From Silicimonas sp. (GTDB taxonomy: Bacteria > Pseudomonadota > Alphaproteobacteria > Rhodobacterales > Rhodobacteraceae): a DNA stretch of 54,266 nucleotides. The notes below the pieces were generated by a model. It saw nothing but the letters and a program-made list of their open reading frames with translations. It ran no database searches and was not told the origin of the DNA. The translations under genes and the position numbers were made by a program. This document shows, piece by piece, positions 18,802-27,466 of this stretch (position 1 is the first letter of the stretch; each line of letters opens with the position of its first letter). The stretch covers positions 1 to 54,266 of the forward strand of contig JAJDZT010000135.1 in NCBI GenBank assembly GCA_022824525.1, written 5' to 3'.

Positions 18802-20241
18802 ATGCGGGAGGGTAATTTGGAAGCTTCGGTCACTCAAAGGGACGGTGTTTATCCGATGTATTCATCGGCTGACCCCTGCGTGCTTGCTGCAAATGCGGCG
18901 AACCACGCGGCGAGTGCCTTTTGGGAATGGTCCAAGACCACAGCCGAAACGCGGATTGCGTGTTTAGAGCGCATGGCAACGGCACTCGACGCCGAGAGAG
19001 ATCTCTTGGTGGATACCGCGGCCAAAGAAATTGGTGCCGCGCCCCAATGGACCGATTTCAACATCTCGATTGCCAAGAAAATCCTGCATCAAGCCTCTGA
19101 CCTGATCCCGCTGATGGAGGACCAGACAACCCGGCACCCGGACGGTCGTGTCTCGATTGTGCGGCGTCAGCCTGCGGGCGTCGTTCTTGGGTTCGCGGCA
19201 TGGAATGCGCCTATCATTTTGGCCGTGCGGTCCATCGCAGCACCGATTGCCTGCGGAAACTCCGTTGTTCTCAAAGCATCGGAGCATTGCCCGAAAACGC
19301 ACGCGCTTCTGGTTGACCTCTTCGTTCGCTCCGGCTTGCCGGAACATGTGGTCAACGTTGTGACCAACAGCCATGAGGACAGCCTCGACGTCGCCAAAAC
19401 GCTGATCCGGCATCCCGCTGTCCGCCGCATCAACTTTACCGGATCGACCCGCGTGGGTCAGATCGTGGCGGTGGAGGCGGCTCAGGTTCTGAAGCGCTGC
19501 CTTTTGGAACTGAGCGGCAAGGCCCCACTGATTGTTTTGGATGATGCCGATCTTGACGCCGCCGTCGCGGCAGCCGTGACGGGCGCGTTTTTCAACCAAG
19601 GCCAGGTTTGCATGTCGACGGAGCGGGTGATTGTGCTGGACGCGATTGCGGATGAATTCGTAGACCGCCTCGTCGCGGAGACTTCTGAATTGTCTGCCGC
19701 GGATCCGAGTGTCGAGGTCAAAAGCCTGGGCCGTCTGGTCAATATGGATGCGGCAAAGCGGGTTGAAGGGCTGATTGAAGATGCGGTCGCTGTTGGCGCA
19801 GAATTGCGAATAGGGGGCCAAATCGAAGGCGCCGTGATGCAGCCGGCCGTGCTCGACCACGTCACCCCGCAAATGCGCATCTATCGTGAAGAGAGTTTTG
19901 GGCCGGTCGCCTCGATCATGCGTGTGCGCAATGATGAGGAGGCGATTTCGGTGGCCAATGATACCGACTACGGACTCGCCTCGGCCGTATTCGGGCAAGA
20001 CCAAGCGCGCTGCGCCGCGATCGCCGACCGTCTGGAGACGGGCATCTGCCAGATTAATGGTCCAACCGTCTTTGACGATCCCACTATGCCCTTTGGCGGG
20101 ACGAAGGCCAGCGGTTACGGCCGCTTTGGCGGCGCGGCGGCGCTGGATGAATTCACCGAAATTCGCTGGCTGTCTCAGCACAATGACCTGAGCGCCAATC
20201 AAATCCAAGAAATGCTGAACCTAGGGAGGAATGAAGCATGA
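18802..20241 (+). CDS. Aldehyde dehydrogenase (aromatic-aldehyde type)
   Basis: NAD(P)-dependent oxidation of an aldehyde to its acid. Catalytic residues are present: Asn135 (WNAP), Lys158, Glu236 in LELSGK, the FTGSTRVG cofactor turn (212-219), and nucleophile Cys270 in NQGQVCMSTERV. That last context and the overall length (479) resemble the salicylaldehyde/vanillin dehydrogenase branch; the substrate is inferred, not shown. It is the first gene of the operon, has GGAGG ten bases before ATG 18802, and overlaps the SBP start (ATGA), so its product level is tied to the importer. Confidence 0.88.
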   Translation: MREGNLEASVTQRDGVYPMYSSADPCVLAANAANHAASAFWEWSKTTAETRIACLERMATALDAERDLLVDTAAKEIGAAPQWTDFNISIAKKILHQASDLIPLMEDQTTRHPDGRVSIVRRQPAGVVLGFAAWNAPIILAVRSIAAPIACGNSVVLKASEHCPKTHALLVDLFVRSGLPEHVVNVVTNSHEDSLDVAKTLIRHPAVRRINFTGSTRVGQIVAVEAAQVLKRCLLELSGKAPLIVLDDADLDAAVAAAVTGAFFNQGQVCMSTERVIVLDAIADEFVDRLVAETSELSAADPSVEVKSLGRLVNMDAAKRVEGLIEDAVAVGAELRIGGQIEGAVMQPAVLDHVTPQMRIYREESFGPVASIMRVRNDEEAISVANDTDYGLASAVFGQDQARCAAIADRLETGICQINGPTVFDDPTMPFGGTKASGYGRFGGAAALDEFTEIRWLSQHNDLSANQIQEMLNLGRNEA

Positions 20242-21446
20242 AGATGAACAGAAGAACGGCCCTTAAGCTGGGGGCAGCTTCGACTGCGGCGTTGGCCGCG
20301 CCGAGCATCGTTGTGGCCAGTGACATGGTCAAAATCGGAGCCGTTGCACCCAAGACCGGCCCGCTCGCCGGTGGTGCGACCGTGACCCAGTGGCCGAACA
20401 TCGCGCTGTGGGCCAATCAGGTGAACGCCAAGGGCGGTCTGATGGTGGATGGCGGCCAGAAGATGGTTGAGGTCATCGAATATGATGACCAGACCAACCC
20501 CGGCGAAACGATCAAGGCCGTGCAGCGTCTGGCGACGCAGGACAATGCGGACTTCATCGTGGCACCCTACGGTACCGGCCTGAATATCGCCGCCGCACCG
20601 CTGTTTGACCGCTACAATTATCCACACCTCGCCGTGTCCGCGATCACCGACCAGATCGAGGACCTGTCCAGTCAGTTCGGCGGCATGTTCTTCCTGCTCG
20701 GCTCCACGACAGCCTTTGTGCAGGGTGTTGTCGACGTGCTTCAAGGGATGCAGGCGGAGGGTTCGCTGACCGGTAACAAGGTTGCAATGGTCAATGTGGC
20801 CGATGCCTTTGGGATCGAACTTGCGACCGCCGCGCGCCCTCTGTTTGAGGCTGCTGGGTTTGAGATTGTCTATGACACCTCCTACCCGCTGGGCACGCAA
20901 GACTTGTCGCCTGTGATGAAGGCCGCCAAAGCTGCGGAGCCAAACGCCTTTGTGGCGTGGTCCTATCCGCCAGATACCTTTGGCCTGACCGAGCAGGCGA
21001 TCATCGAGGACCTGCAGGTCGAAGCGTATTACACCGCTGTGGCAACTTGCTTCCCCGCCTTTGGCGGCCGCTTTGGCGCCGCTGCAAACGGTATTCTGGG
21101 CGCAGGCGGCGTGAACCCCGACAGCGACAAGTTCAAGGCTTATGCGGCCGCACATATGGAAGTGACCGGCAACGCGCCGGATGGCTGGGCCTCGGCCACG
21201 ACCTATGCTTCGTTGCAGGTGCTGGAGCAATCCATCGCGGCAGTCGGCATGGACCGCGAAGCGGTGGTCGAGCATGTCAAAGCCTCGACCTTTGATACGG
21301 TGCTGGGCGACATGAACTTCAACGCCAACAACGCGAACGAGCGGTTCTGGACCGTCGGTCAGTGGCAGAACGGCGTCTATCAGGGCGTCGCCGAAACCGG
21401 TCGTGAGGGGGCGAAGCCTGTCATGGTCAAGCAGGGCTGGGCCTAG
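20238..21446 (+). CDS. ABC substrate-binding protein, branched-chain amino acid type
   Basis: Periplasmic type-I solute-binding protein of 402 residues. The N-terminus MKMNRRTALKLGAASTAALA is a signal with a twin-arginine-like RRTALKL; the mature start is near VASDMVKIGAVAPKTGPLAGG. The two-lobed LivJ/K fold is evident from the TGPLAGG and QRLATQDNADFIVAPYG stretches. This family also serves aromatic acids, amides and urea, so the ligand is open; the oxidative enzymes around it suggest an aromatic or short alcohol/aldehyde or its acid. GGGAGG lies ten bases before the ATG, overlapping the preceding stop. Confidence 0.9.
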   Translation: MKMNRRTALKLGAASTAALAAPSIVVASDMVKIGAVAPKTGPLAGGATVTQWPNIALWANQVNAKGGLMVDGGQKMVEVIEYDDQTNPGETIKAVQRLATQDNADFIVAPYGTGLNIAAAPLFDRYNYPHLAVSAITDQIEDLSSQFGGMFFLLGSTTAFVQGVVDVLQGMQAEGSLTGNKVAMVNVADAFGIELATAARPLFEAAGFEIVYDTSYPLGTQDLSPVMKAAKAAEPNAFVAWSYPPDTFGLTEQAIIEDLQVEAYYTAVATCFPAFGGRFGAAANGILGAGGVNPDSDKFKAYAAAHMEVTGNAPDGWASATTYASLQVLEQSIAAVGMDREAVVEHVKASTFDTVLGDMNFNANNANERFWTVGQWQNGVYQGVAETGREGAKPVMVKQGWA

Positions 21447-21455
21447 GGTGCTGGC

Positions 21456-21479
21456 GGGCCCTGCCGTCCGGCAGGGCCC
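21456..21479 (+). other. Intra-operon stem-loop after the SBP gene
   Basis: A perfect 10-bp stem, GGGCCCTGCC / GGCAGGGCCC, with loop GTCC, placed 10 bases after the SBP stop and about 20 before the livH start. There is no strong U tract. Such hairpins often stabilise the SBP part of the mRNA or partly terminate, so that the binding protein is made in excess. That role is inferred. Confidence 0.7.
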
Positions 21480-21499
21480 TTCCCAAGACGGAAGACCAA

Positions 21500-22366
21500 A
21501 TGGACATCATCATCATCGGCCTTTTGCTGGGCGGCACCTATTCGCTGATCGCCATGGGCCTGAACCTGCAATACGGCGTGGCCCGGATCATGAACCTTGC
21601 AAACGGCGAAATGCTGGTCGCGGGCGGGTTTACCGCCTTCTGGTTCTACACCGCCGGGAATATCAGCCCGCTTCTGACGATCTTTATCGTGGCGCCGCTG
21701 GCCTTTGCGATCAACTGGCTGATCTACCGGATCATGCTGGAACCCTTGGTGCGCCGCGCCAAGAACCGGGGCCAGCTCGAGGTTGATAGTATCCTTGCCA
21801 CCTTCGGGATGTCCTTTATCGCTGTGGGCCTGATGTTGGCCTTTTTTGGCGGCGACTATTTTAATTACTCCTTCCTCGCCGTGCCGGTGACGCTGATGGG
21901 CGAAACCTATGCCCAAAACCGGGTCGTCGCCTTCCTGGCGGCGGTGGTGATCTGCGCGATCCTTTACGCTTGGATCACCTTCTCGCGCCCCGGTCTTTCG
22001 CTGCGTGCGTTGTCGGTTTCGCCAGAGAGCGCACGGCTGGTGGGCATCAATGTGCGCCAGCGGGCGGCGATTGCCTTTGCCCTCGGCGGCGCGATCACGG
22101 CAGTGGGCGGCGCGCTGATCTCGAGCTTTCTGACGCTGGATGCTTCTGCAGGGGTGGCCTTCACGCTGAAGGCGCTGATCATCGTGATCATGGGCGGTGT
22201 TGGCGATGTGCGCGGCACGATCATCGCGGCACTGCTGCTGGGCGTGGTCGAGACGCTCGTGGCGTCCCTGATCGACCCGGGCCTTACGCTTGCGGCGGCT
22301 TACGCGCTCTTCATCCTTGTTCTCCTGTTCCGCCCGCAGGGCCTGTTCGGGAGGAAGCCGACATGA
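21500..22366 (+). CDS. ABC permease, LivH type
   Basis: First inner-membrane permease of the branched-chain-type importer, 288 residues, about eight membrane helices. It opens LLGGTYSLIAMGLNLQYGVARIMNLANGEML, the standard LivH start with the conserved G-x-N-L-A-x-G-x-x-x loop. The cytoplasmic coupling segment SVSPESARLVGINV and the C-terminal GGVGDVRGTIIAALLLGVVE are also typical. It follows a stem-loop after the SBP gene and overlaps livM (ATGA). Confidence 0.9.
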   Translation: MDIIIIGLLLGGTYSLIAMGLNLQYGVARIMNLANGEMLVAGGFTAFWFYTAGNISPLLTIFIVAPLAFAINWLIYRIMLEPLVRRAKNRGQLEVDSILATFGMSFIAVGLMLAFFGGDYFNYSFLAVPVTLMGETYAQNRVVAFLAAVVICAILYAWITFSRPGLSLRALSVSPESARLVGINVRQRAAIAFALGGAITAVGGALISSFLTLDASAGVAFTLKALIIVIMGGVGDVRGTIIAALLLGVVETLVASLIDPGLTLAAAYALFILVLLFRPQGLFGRKPT

Positions 22367-23298
22367 GCCTGACGGGCAAAGAAATTCAAGGCGTCATCCT
22401 TGCGGCCATCGCCCTTCTGGTGGTAGGCGCCTTGCCGTACTACGGCAGCGACTACCTGCTTTCCTTGGGCATCACCATCGCTATGTTCACCGTGCTGGCG
22501 ACATCATGGGCGCTGTTTTCGGGGCCGACCCATTACATCTCACTCGCAACGGCCGCCTTCTTCGGGCTTGGCACCTATACCACGGGGCTCGGGTTCGAGA
22601 GCTTGCCGTTCTGGTCACTGGTCCTCATGGCCGGGGCGCTTGGAGCTGTGCTTGCCGCGCTGGTTGGTCTCGCCACGCTGCGCCTTTCTGGCGTTTACTT
22701 CGTGATCTTCACGCTTGGGCTGGCCGAACTGATCCGGCAGCTGATCACGTGGGGGCAGAACATGACCGGGCAAAAGGGCCTTTATGTTCTGACCGACTTC
22801 ACCGAGGGCAATCTCTACATGATGTTGGTCGCCCTCGCATCCGCGGTCTTCCTCGTGGGCTGGCTTATTGGTCGTTCGCGGCTTGGTTTTGCTTTGCGGA
22901 TCATCGGCGATGATGAAACCGTGGCGGCGCATTCGGGGATCAACACGGCACAGGCGAAGGTGTTGCTCTTCATGGTTTCCGGTGCGGTGGCGGCGATGAC
23001 GGGCGCAATCCTTGCTCCGCGATATGTCTATATCGAACCCGCGCTCGCCTTCACGCCGCTGTTGTCGTTTCAGGTTGTGATCATGGCGCTCTTGGGCGGG
23101 GTGCACCGCCTCTGGGGCCCGATCGTGGGCGTTATCCCGTTCACCCTGATCCTTGAGACGATTTCGGCCAACTTCCCGAACCAGGTGACGCTGTTCATCG
23201 GGATTGTCTTCCTGATCATCGTCTACTTCATCCCCCGTGGCTTCGCCGGGCTGATCGAACAGGCGCGCAGCTGGTCGCAGAGTGAGAGCATGGCATGA
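22363..23298 (+). CDS. ABC permease, LivM type
   Basis: Second permease subunit, 311 residues, multi-helix. The ATG at 22363 overlaps the livH stop (ATGA) and follows GAGGA; a longer in-frame reading starting inside livH is not plausible. Typical features are FSGPTHYISLATAAFFGLGTY near the start of the core, the coupling loop RIIGDDETVAAHSGINTAQAKVLLF, and the C-terminal GIVFLIIVYFIPRGFAGL. It ends overlapping the LivG start. It forms the channel with LivH. Confidence 0.9.
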   Translation: MSLTGKEIQGVILAAIALLVVGALPYYGSDYLLSLGITIAMFTVLATSWALFSGPTHYISLATAAFFGLGTYTTGLGFESLPFWSLVLMAGALGAVLAALVGLATLRLSGVYFVIFTLGLAELIRQLITWGQNMTGQKGLYVLTDFTEGNLYMMLVALASAVFLVGWLIGRSRLGFALRIIGDDETVAAHSGINTAQAKVLLFMVSGAVAAMTGAILAPRYVYIEPALAFTPLLSFQVVIMALLGGVHRLWGPIVGVIPFTLILETISANFPNQVTLFIGIVFLIIVYFIPRGFAGLIEQARSWSQSESMA

Positions 23299-24026
23299 CC
23301 GAAACGGTTCTTTCCCTGCGCGGCGCGACGAAACGCTTTGGCGGTCTGGTCGCGGTGAACAGCATCGATTTTGACGTGCGACGGGGGCAGGTCTTGGGTC
23401 TCATCGGCCCGAACGGGTCTGGCAAGTCGACCACGCTGAATCTGATCTCCGGTGCTTTGCAGCCGACGGCCGGGGACATCAGCCTGCGCGGTGTCGCGAT
23501 TGGGGGGCTGCGGGCGGACAAGATCGCGAAGCGCGGGATTTCCCGGACCTTCCAACTGGTGCGCTTGTTGCCCGGCATGAATGTCGAACAGAACATCATC
23601 GCGGGCGCGGTCTTTGGCCATAGGCGCCGTTGGGGCGCGGCGGCGAAACAGGATGCCGCGCGATTGGCCGAGCGTGTCGGCCTCGGCGGCAAGGGGCATA
23701 TGGCCATCGGCCAGCTGACCTATATCGACACCAAACGTGTGGAACTGGCGCGTGCCTTGGCCTCTGACCCTGAGGTTCTGCTCCTGGATGAATGGCTGGC
23801 TGGCCTTAACCCGACCGAACTGCAGGTGGGGATCGAACTGATCCAATCCCTGCGCGATGAGGGCCGCACGATCATTCTGGTCGAACATGTCATGGACGCC
23901 ATCCGCTCGCTTTGTGATTACTGCGTGGTCATGTCGTCAGGGGCGAAAATCGCCGAAGGCACACCGGATGAAGTGCTGTCCGACCCCGAAGTGATCCGCG
24001 CCTATCTGGGAGATGACGATGCTTGA
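23295..24026 (+). CDS. ABC ATPase, LivG type, with degenerate signature motif
   Basis: ATP-binding subunit of the importer, 243 residues. Walker A GPNGSGKST is at 38-46 and the GISRTFQ Q-loop region is present. The ABC signature, normally LSxGQ or LSYGD here, reads LTYID, so the glycine that contacts ATP gamma-phosphate across the dimer is replaced by Ile. Walker B ends LLLDEWLAGL, with Trp where Pro is usual; the catalytic Glu is kept. The H-loop region VEHVMD is normal. In the LivG/LivF heterodimer this would leave one asymmetric site. It overlaps livF by eight bases. Confidence 0.9.
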   Translation: MTETVLSLRGATKRFGGLVAVNSIDFDVRRGQVLGLIGPNGSGKSTTLNLISGALQPTAGDISLRGVAIGGLRADKIAKRGISRTFQLVRLLPGMNVEQNIIAGAVFGHRRRWGAAAKQDAARLAERVGLGGKGHMAIGQLTYIDTKRVELARALASDPEVLLLDEWLAGLNPTELQVGIELIQSLRDEGRTIILVEHVMDAIRSLCDYCVVMSSGAKIAEGTPDEVLSDPEVIRAYLGDDDA

Positions 24027-25188
24027 GGTCCGTGATCTGAGTGTTGCCTACGGCAAACATCAGGCGCTTGAGGGCGCATCTCTGACCGTTGCTCCGGGCG
24101 AGATCGTCGTGATCCTGGGTGCAAACGGGGCCGGAAAGTCGTCTTTGCTCAGAGCGCTCTCAGGGATCAGCGAAGGGCAGGTGCAAGGCTCCGTAACCCT
24201 TGACGGACAAACGCTGGATGGGCTGGGCGCGGACCAGATTGTGGAAGAAGGCATCGCCCTCGTGCCCGAGGGGCGCGGTATCTTTGGCGATCTGACGGTG
24301 GAGGAGAACCTCAAACTCGGGGCTTTCCCGGACCGCGCCAAAGGGGATGAAGCGGCCAATCTTGAGCGGGTGTTTTCGCTCTTTCCCAAACTGATTGAGC
24401 GTCGCCGTCAGGTGGCCCGTACCATGTCGGGCGGCGAGCAGCAGATGGTCGCCATCGGCCGCGCGATGATGTCCGCGCCCACGATCCTGACGCTGGACGA
24501 ACCGTCGCTGGGCTTGTCCCCGCTGCTGTGCAAAGAGCTGTTTTCGAACCTCGCACGTATCAAAGAGTTGGGCATCGGCGTTCTGATGGTGGAGCAAAAC
24601 GCCAAGCAGAGCCTTGCAATTGCGGATCGCGGATACCTGCTGGAAAACACCCGGATCGTACATGAGGACAGCGCCGAAGCGCTGAGGAGCGATCCCGCAG
24701 TTCAGGCAGCCTATCTCGGCGGCGGCGGTGGAACTGCTGCGCCAAAGCCCGCTTCGAAGCCAGCGCAGAAGGCAGAGGCTGCCGAACCGGCTGCATCTCG
24801 ACCCGAGACACTCACACCGCGTCCCCACAGCACTGCGCGGCAATCGGCGGACGCGCTGGCTGGTGTCAATATCTCGGACCTGCTCGCCAAGGCGGAAAGC
24901 ACCGCGAAATCCGCCACGCCCCCTGCTGCCACGCCGATGGGCGACAGTGCCGCGCCCGCCAGTTCCGACAGCATCCAAGCGATGCTGAAAGAGTTTGAAA
25001 TCGCCGCCGCGCGTGCAGGACAGTCGAAACCGCTGCCCAGCTACACCCCGTCGGAGCGGCGCGCTCCCCGCAAACCGACGTCGCCCGCAGAAGCGGCAGA
25101 AGAAAAACCCGTCACCATCGAAGTCTACCGCGCCCCGCGCGTGGAAGTGTATCGCCGCCGCCCCTCGGGCGATTTTGAAAGGGAATAA
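24019..25188 (+). CDS. ABC ATPase, LivF type, with 150-residue C-terminal extension
   Basis: Second ATPase subunit. The first 235 residues are a normal LivF: Walker A GANGAGKSS (34-42), signature MSGGEQQ, Walker B LTLDEPSLGL, H-loop VEQN. The protein then continues for about 154 residues where LivF proteins normally stop. The tail begins with a Gly run, is rich in Ala, Pro, Lys and Ser, contains two short helix-like stretches (ISDLLAKAEST; SIQAMLKEFEIAAARAG) and ends with a basic doubled EVYRxPR/EVYRRRP pattern and GDFERE. The ATG at 24019 is six bases after GGGAG, better spaced than the ATG at 24013. The tail could bind a partner; nothing in it is a known domain to me. Confidence 0.88.
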   Translation: MLEVRDLSVAYGKHQALEGASLTVAPGEIVVILGANGAGKSSLLRALSGISEGQVQGSVTLDGQTLDGLGADQIVEEGIALVPEGRGIFGDLTVEENLKLGAFPDRAKGDEAANLERVFSLFPKLIERRRQVARTMSGGEQQMVAIGRAMMSAPTILTLDEPSLGLSPLLCKELFSNLARIKELGIGVLMVEQNAKQSLAIADRGYLLENTRIVHEDSAEALRSDPAVQAAYLGGGGGTAAPKPASKPAQKAEAAEPAASRPETLTPRPHSTARQSADALAGVNISDLLAKAESTAKSATPPAATPMGDSAAPASSDSIQAMLKEFEIAAARAGQSKPLPSYTPSERRAPRKPTSPAEAAEEKPVTIEVYRAPRVEVYRRRPSGDFERE

Positions 25189-25191
25189 GCC

Positions 25192-26664
25192 ATGCTGGAT
25201 CACACCGGACCCCACAGTCTGAAGGGTATGTATATCGGCGGGCAATGGGCCACGCCTGCCGGCACGTTTGACGACATGAACCCATCTACCGGCGATGTCT
25301 GGGCCAAAGCTCCCGAAGGCGGCGCAGCGGAGGCGCGGGCCGCCATCGACGCGGCTGAGCGCGCATTCCCGGCGTGGTCGAGCCTGATGTTTCAGGAACG
25401 CGCGCAGTACATGCTGAAGATCGCCGACGTGCTGGAACGCCGCCAGATGGACTACGCCGTCGCCAATCAGGGCGAGGCGGGCGGCTGGTTCGGCAAGGGC
25501 ATGTTTGAGGCGGGATATGCCGTGGAAGTGTTCCGCGCTGCCGCCGCCATGTGCTATCAAAGCATCGGGGAAATTCTACCGTCTGAACATGGCAAGCTCA
25601 GCACAGCGCAGCGGGTTCCGATGGGTGTGGTCAGCGTGATCAGCCCGTGGAACATGCCATGCATCCTGACCTCGCGTGGTTTTGCCTTCCCCATGGCGGC
25701 GGGTAATACCATCGTGCTGAAACCGTCAGAGGACACGCCCTACTGCGGCGGCATCTTTTTTGCCGAAGTGCTCGAAGAGGCAGGCGTGCCACCCGGTGTA
25801 TTCAACGTTGTCACGTCGTCGCGCGAGCGGGTCGCTGAGATGGGCGACGAACTGGTCGAGAACCCGCTGGTCAAAGGAATTTCTTTCACCGGATCAACGC
25901 CCGTGGGGCGCTCCATCGCTGCGAAGGCAGGTGCGCATCTGAAGAAATGCTGTGTTGAGCTCGGCGGCAAGGACAGCCTGATCGTGTTGGAAGACGCCGA
26001 CATGGAAAGGGCGACGAGTGCCGCCAATTTCGGGGCCTTCATGCACCAAGGCCAGATCTGCATGAGCGTGGAAAAAGTACTGCTGCACGAAAGCATCTAC
26101 CACGACTTTCTGGCTGCCCTCAAAGCTCGCACGGCAAAGCTGAAAATGGGCGACACCGGCGACAAGTCCAACGTGATCGGCCCCTTGATAAATGACCGTC
26201 AGGTGGAACGTGTCGCGGCCCAGATCGAGGATGCCGTGGCCAAGGGGGCGAAGGTCGAACTGGGTGGCGTTGTGTCCGGCCGCTTCGTCCAGCCGACGAT
26301 CCTGACGAATGTGAATACATCGATGAAGGTCTGGCAGGATGAAACCTTCGGCCCGGTTGTGGTCGTCGTTCCGTTCAGCACCGACGATGAAGCCATCGCG
26401 CTGAACAACGACACCGAATACGGGCTGTCGAGTGGCATCATCACCCGAAATGAAGCCCGCGCGCTGGCGATTTCGCAACGGCTGCAAACGGGCATGTGCC
26501 ATGTGAACTGCTCATCCGTGAATGACGAACCGCACGTGCCCTTCGGCGGGTCAAAATCCTCGGGCGTGGGCCGTCATGGCGGCCGTTGGTCGATGGAGAC
26601 TTTTACCGAAACGCGGTGGATCACGCTGGATCGTGGCCATCGCCCTTATCCACCGGTGTTCTGA
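25192..26664 (+). CDS. Aldehyde dehydrogenase (benzaldehyde-dehydrogenase-like)
   Basis: Second aldehyde dehydrogenase of the operon, 490 residues. It has Asn154 (PWNM), Lys177 (LKPSED), Glu256 (ELGGKD), FTGSTPVG near 232-239 and nucleophile Cys290 (HQGQICMSVEKV). Only modestly similar to the first one at 18.8 kb, so not a recent duplicate; they likely serve different aldehydes or steps. Three bases after livF, with AGGGAA seven bases before the ATG, and one base before the SDR gene. The benzaldehyde/vanillin-type group is inferred from motif style, not from a search. Confidence 0.87.
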   Translation: MLDHTGPHSLKGMYIGGQWATPAGTFDDMNPSTGDVWAKAPEGGAAEARAAIDAAERAFPAWSSLMFQERAQYMLKIADVLERRQMDYAVANQGEAGGWFGKGMFEAGYAVEVFRAAAAMCYQSIGEILPSEHGKLSTAQRVPMGVVSVISPWNMPCILTSRGFAFPMAAGNTIVLKPSEDTPYCGGIFFAEVLEEAGVPPGVFNVVTSSRERVAEMGDELVENPLVKGISFTGSTPVGRSIAAKAGAHLKKCCVELGGKDSLIVLEDADMERATSAANFGAFMHQGQICMSVEKVLLHESIYHDFLAALKARTAKLKMGDTGDKSNVIGPLINDRQVERVAAQIEDAVAKGAKVELGGVVSGRFVQPTILTNVNTSMKVWQDETFGPVVVVVPFSTDDEAIALNNDTEYGLSSGIITRNEARALAISQRLQTGMCHVNCSSVNDEPHVPFGGSKSSGVGRHGGRWSMETFTETRWITLDRGHRPYPPVF

Positions 26665-26665
26665 G

Positions 26666-27454
26666 ATGCGCGATTTTTTGAAAGGCAAACGGATCGTCGT
26701 CACCGGCTCGTCTTCCGGCATCGGGCTTGAGACGGCGAAGGTGCTGGCCGAACAGGGTGCCGAGGTGCTTGGCGTCGACATCAACAAGAACTTCGACCAT
26801 GTCGAAGAATTTTACCGTGCCGACCTGAGCGATCCCCGTGCCATCGATGCACTGGTGGACGTGCTGCCAGATGGGATCGACGGGTTGGTGAACAATGCTG
26901 GCCTTCCGCCGACAAGGCCCGCCGAGCAACTGCTCGCGATCAACCTCTTGGCCATCAAGCGCCTGACCCACGGCGTTGTGGGCAAGATGAACGATGGTGG
27001 CAGCATCGTAAACGTCGCCTCCCTCGCAGGCTTTGGCTGGCCGCAGGCAGTCGAGGCGATCAAGGCGTCAGAAGCCCTCGATTTCGGTGGGATCTCCGAC
27101 TTCATGGCGACTCACAACATCACCAATGAAGGCGGGCGCAGTTACTTCTTTACCAAAGAAGCGCTGATCGTCTGGACCATGCAAAACCGATGGACCTGGC
27201 GGGATCGGGGCATCCGGATGAACTCGGTCAGTCCCGGCCCTGTGGCGACACCGATCTTAGGCGATTTTCTCGAAACTCTGGGAGCGCGTGCCGAAGAGGA
27301 CGCGCGCGTCATGGACCGGCCTGGCGAGGCCACCGATATCGCGCCGGTCATTGCCTTTATGCTCAGCGATTTGTCGCAATGGATCCGCGGCACCAACATA
27401 CCAACCGACGGCGGCATGTCGTCCAACATCCTGTGTGAAATGCACGGGCTATAG
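26666..27454 (+). CDS. Short-chain dehydrogenase, coniferyl-alcohol-dehydrogenase type
   Basis: NAD-dependent classical SDR of 262 residues: TGSSSGIG (13-20), NNAG (77-79 region), Ser119, Tyr160-x3-Lys164 (YFFTK). The sequence around the active site (YFFTKEALIVW, SPGPVATPILGDFLETLG) matches the CalA/3-alpha-hydroxysteroid dehydrogenase subgroup that includes coniferyl-alcohol dehydrogenase. ATG 26666 lies one base after the aldehyde dehydrogenase stop. Alcohol to aldehyde by this enzyme, then aldehyde to acid by the neighbouring dehydrogenases, is the natural reading of the operon. Confidence 0.85.
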   Translation: MRDFLKGKRIVVTGSSSGIGLETAKVLAEQGAEVLGVDINKNFDHVEEFYRADLSDPRAIDALVDVLPDGIDGLVNNAGLPPTRPAEQLLAINLLAIKRLTHGVVGKMNDGGSIVNVASLAGFGWPQAVEAIKASEALDFGGISDFMATHNITNEGGRSYFFTKEALIVWTMQNRWTWRDRGIRMNSVSPGPVATPILGDFLETLGARAEEDARVMDRPGEATDIAPVIAFMLSDLSQWIRGTNIPTDGGMSSNILCEMHGL

Positions 27455-27466
27455 GGGAGAACATCC

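Noticed and set aside
20238..24026. Ordinary branched-chain amino acid transporter
   Set aside because: The importer genes alone would permit it, but the flanking and co-transcribed dehydrogenases and flotillin make a leucine/valine role unlikely.
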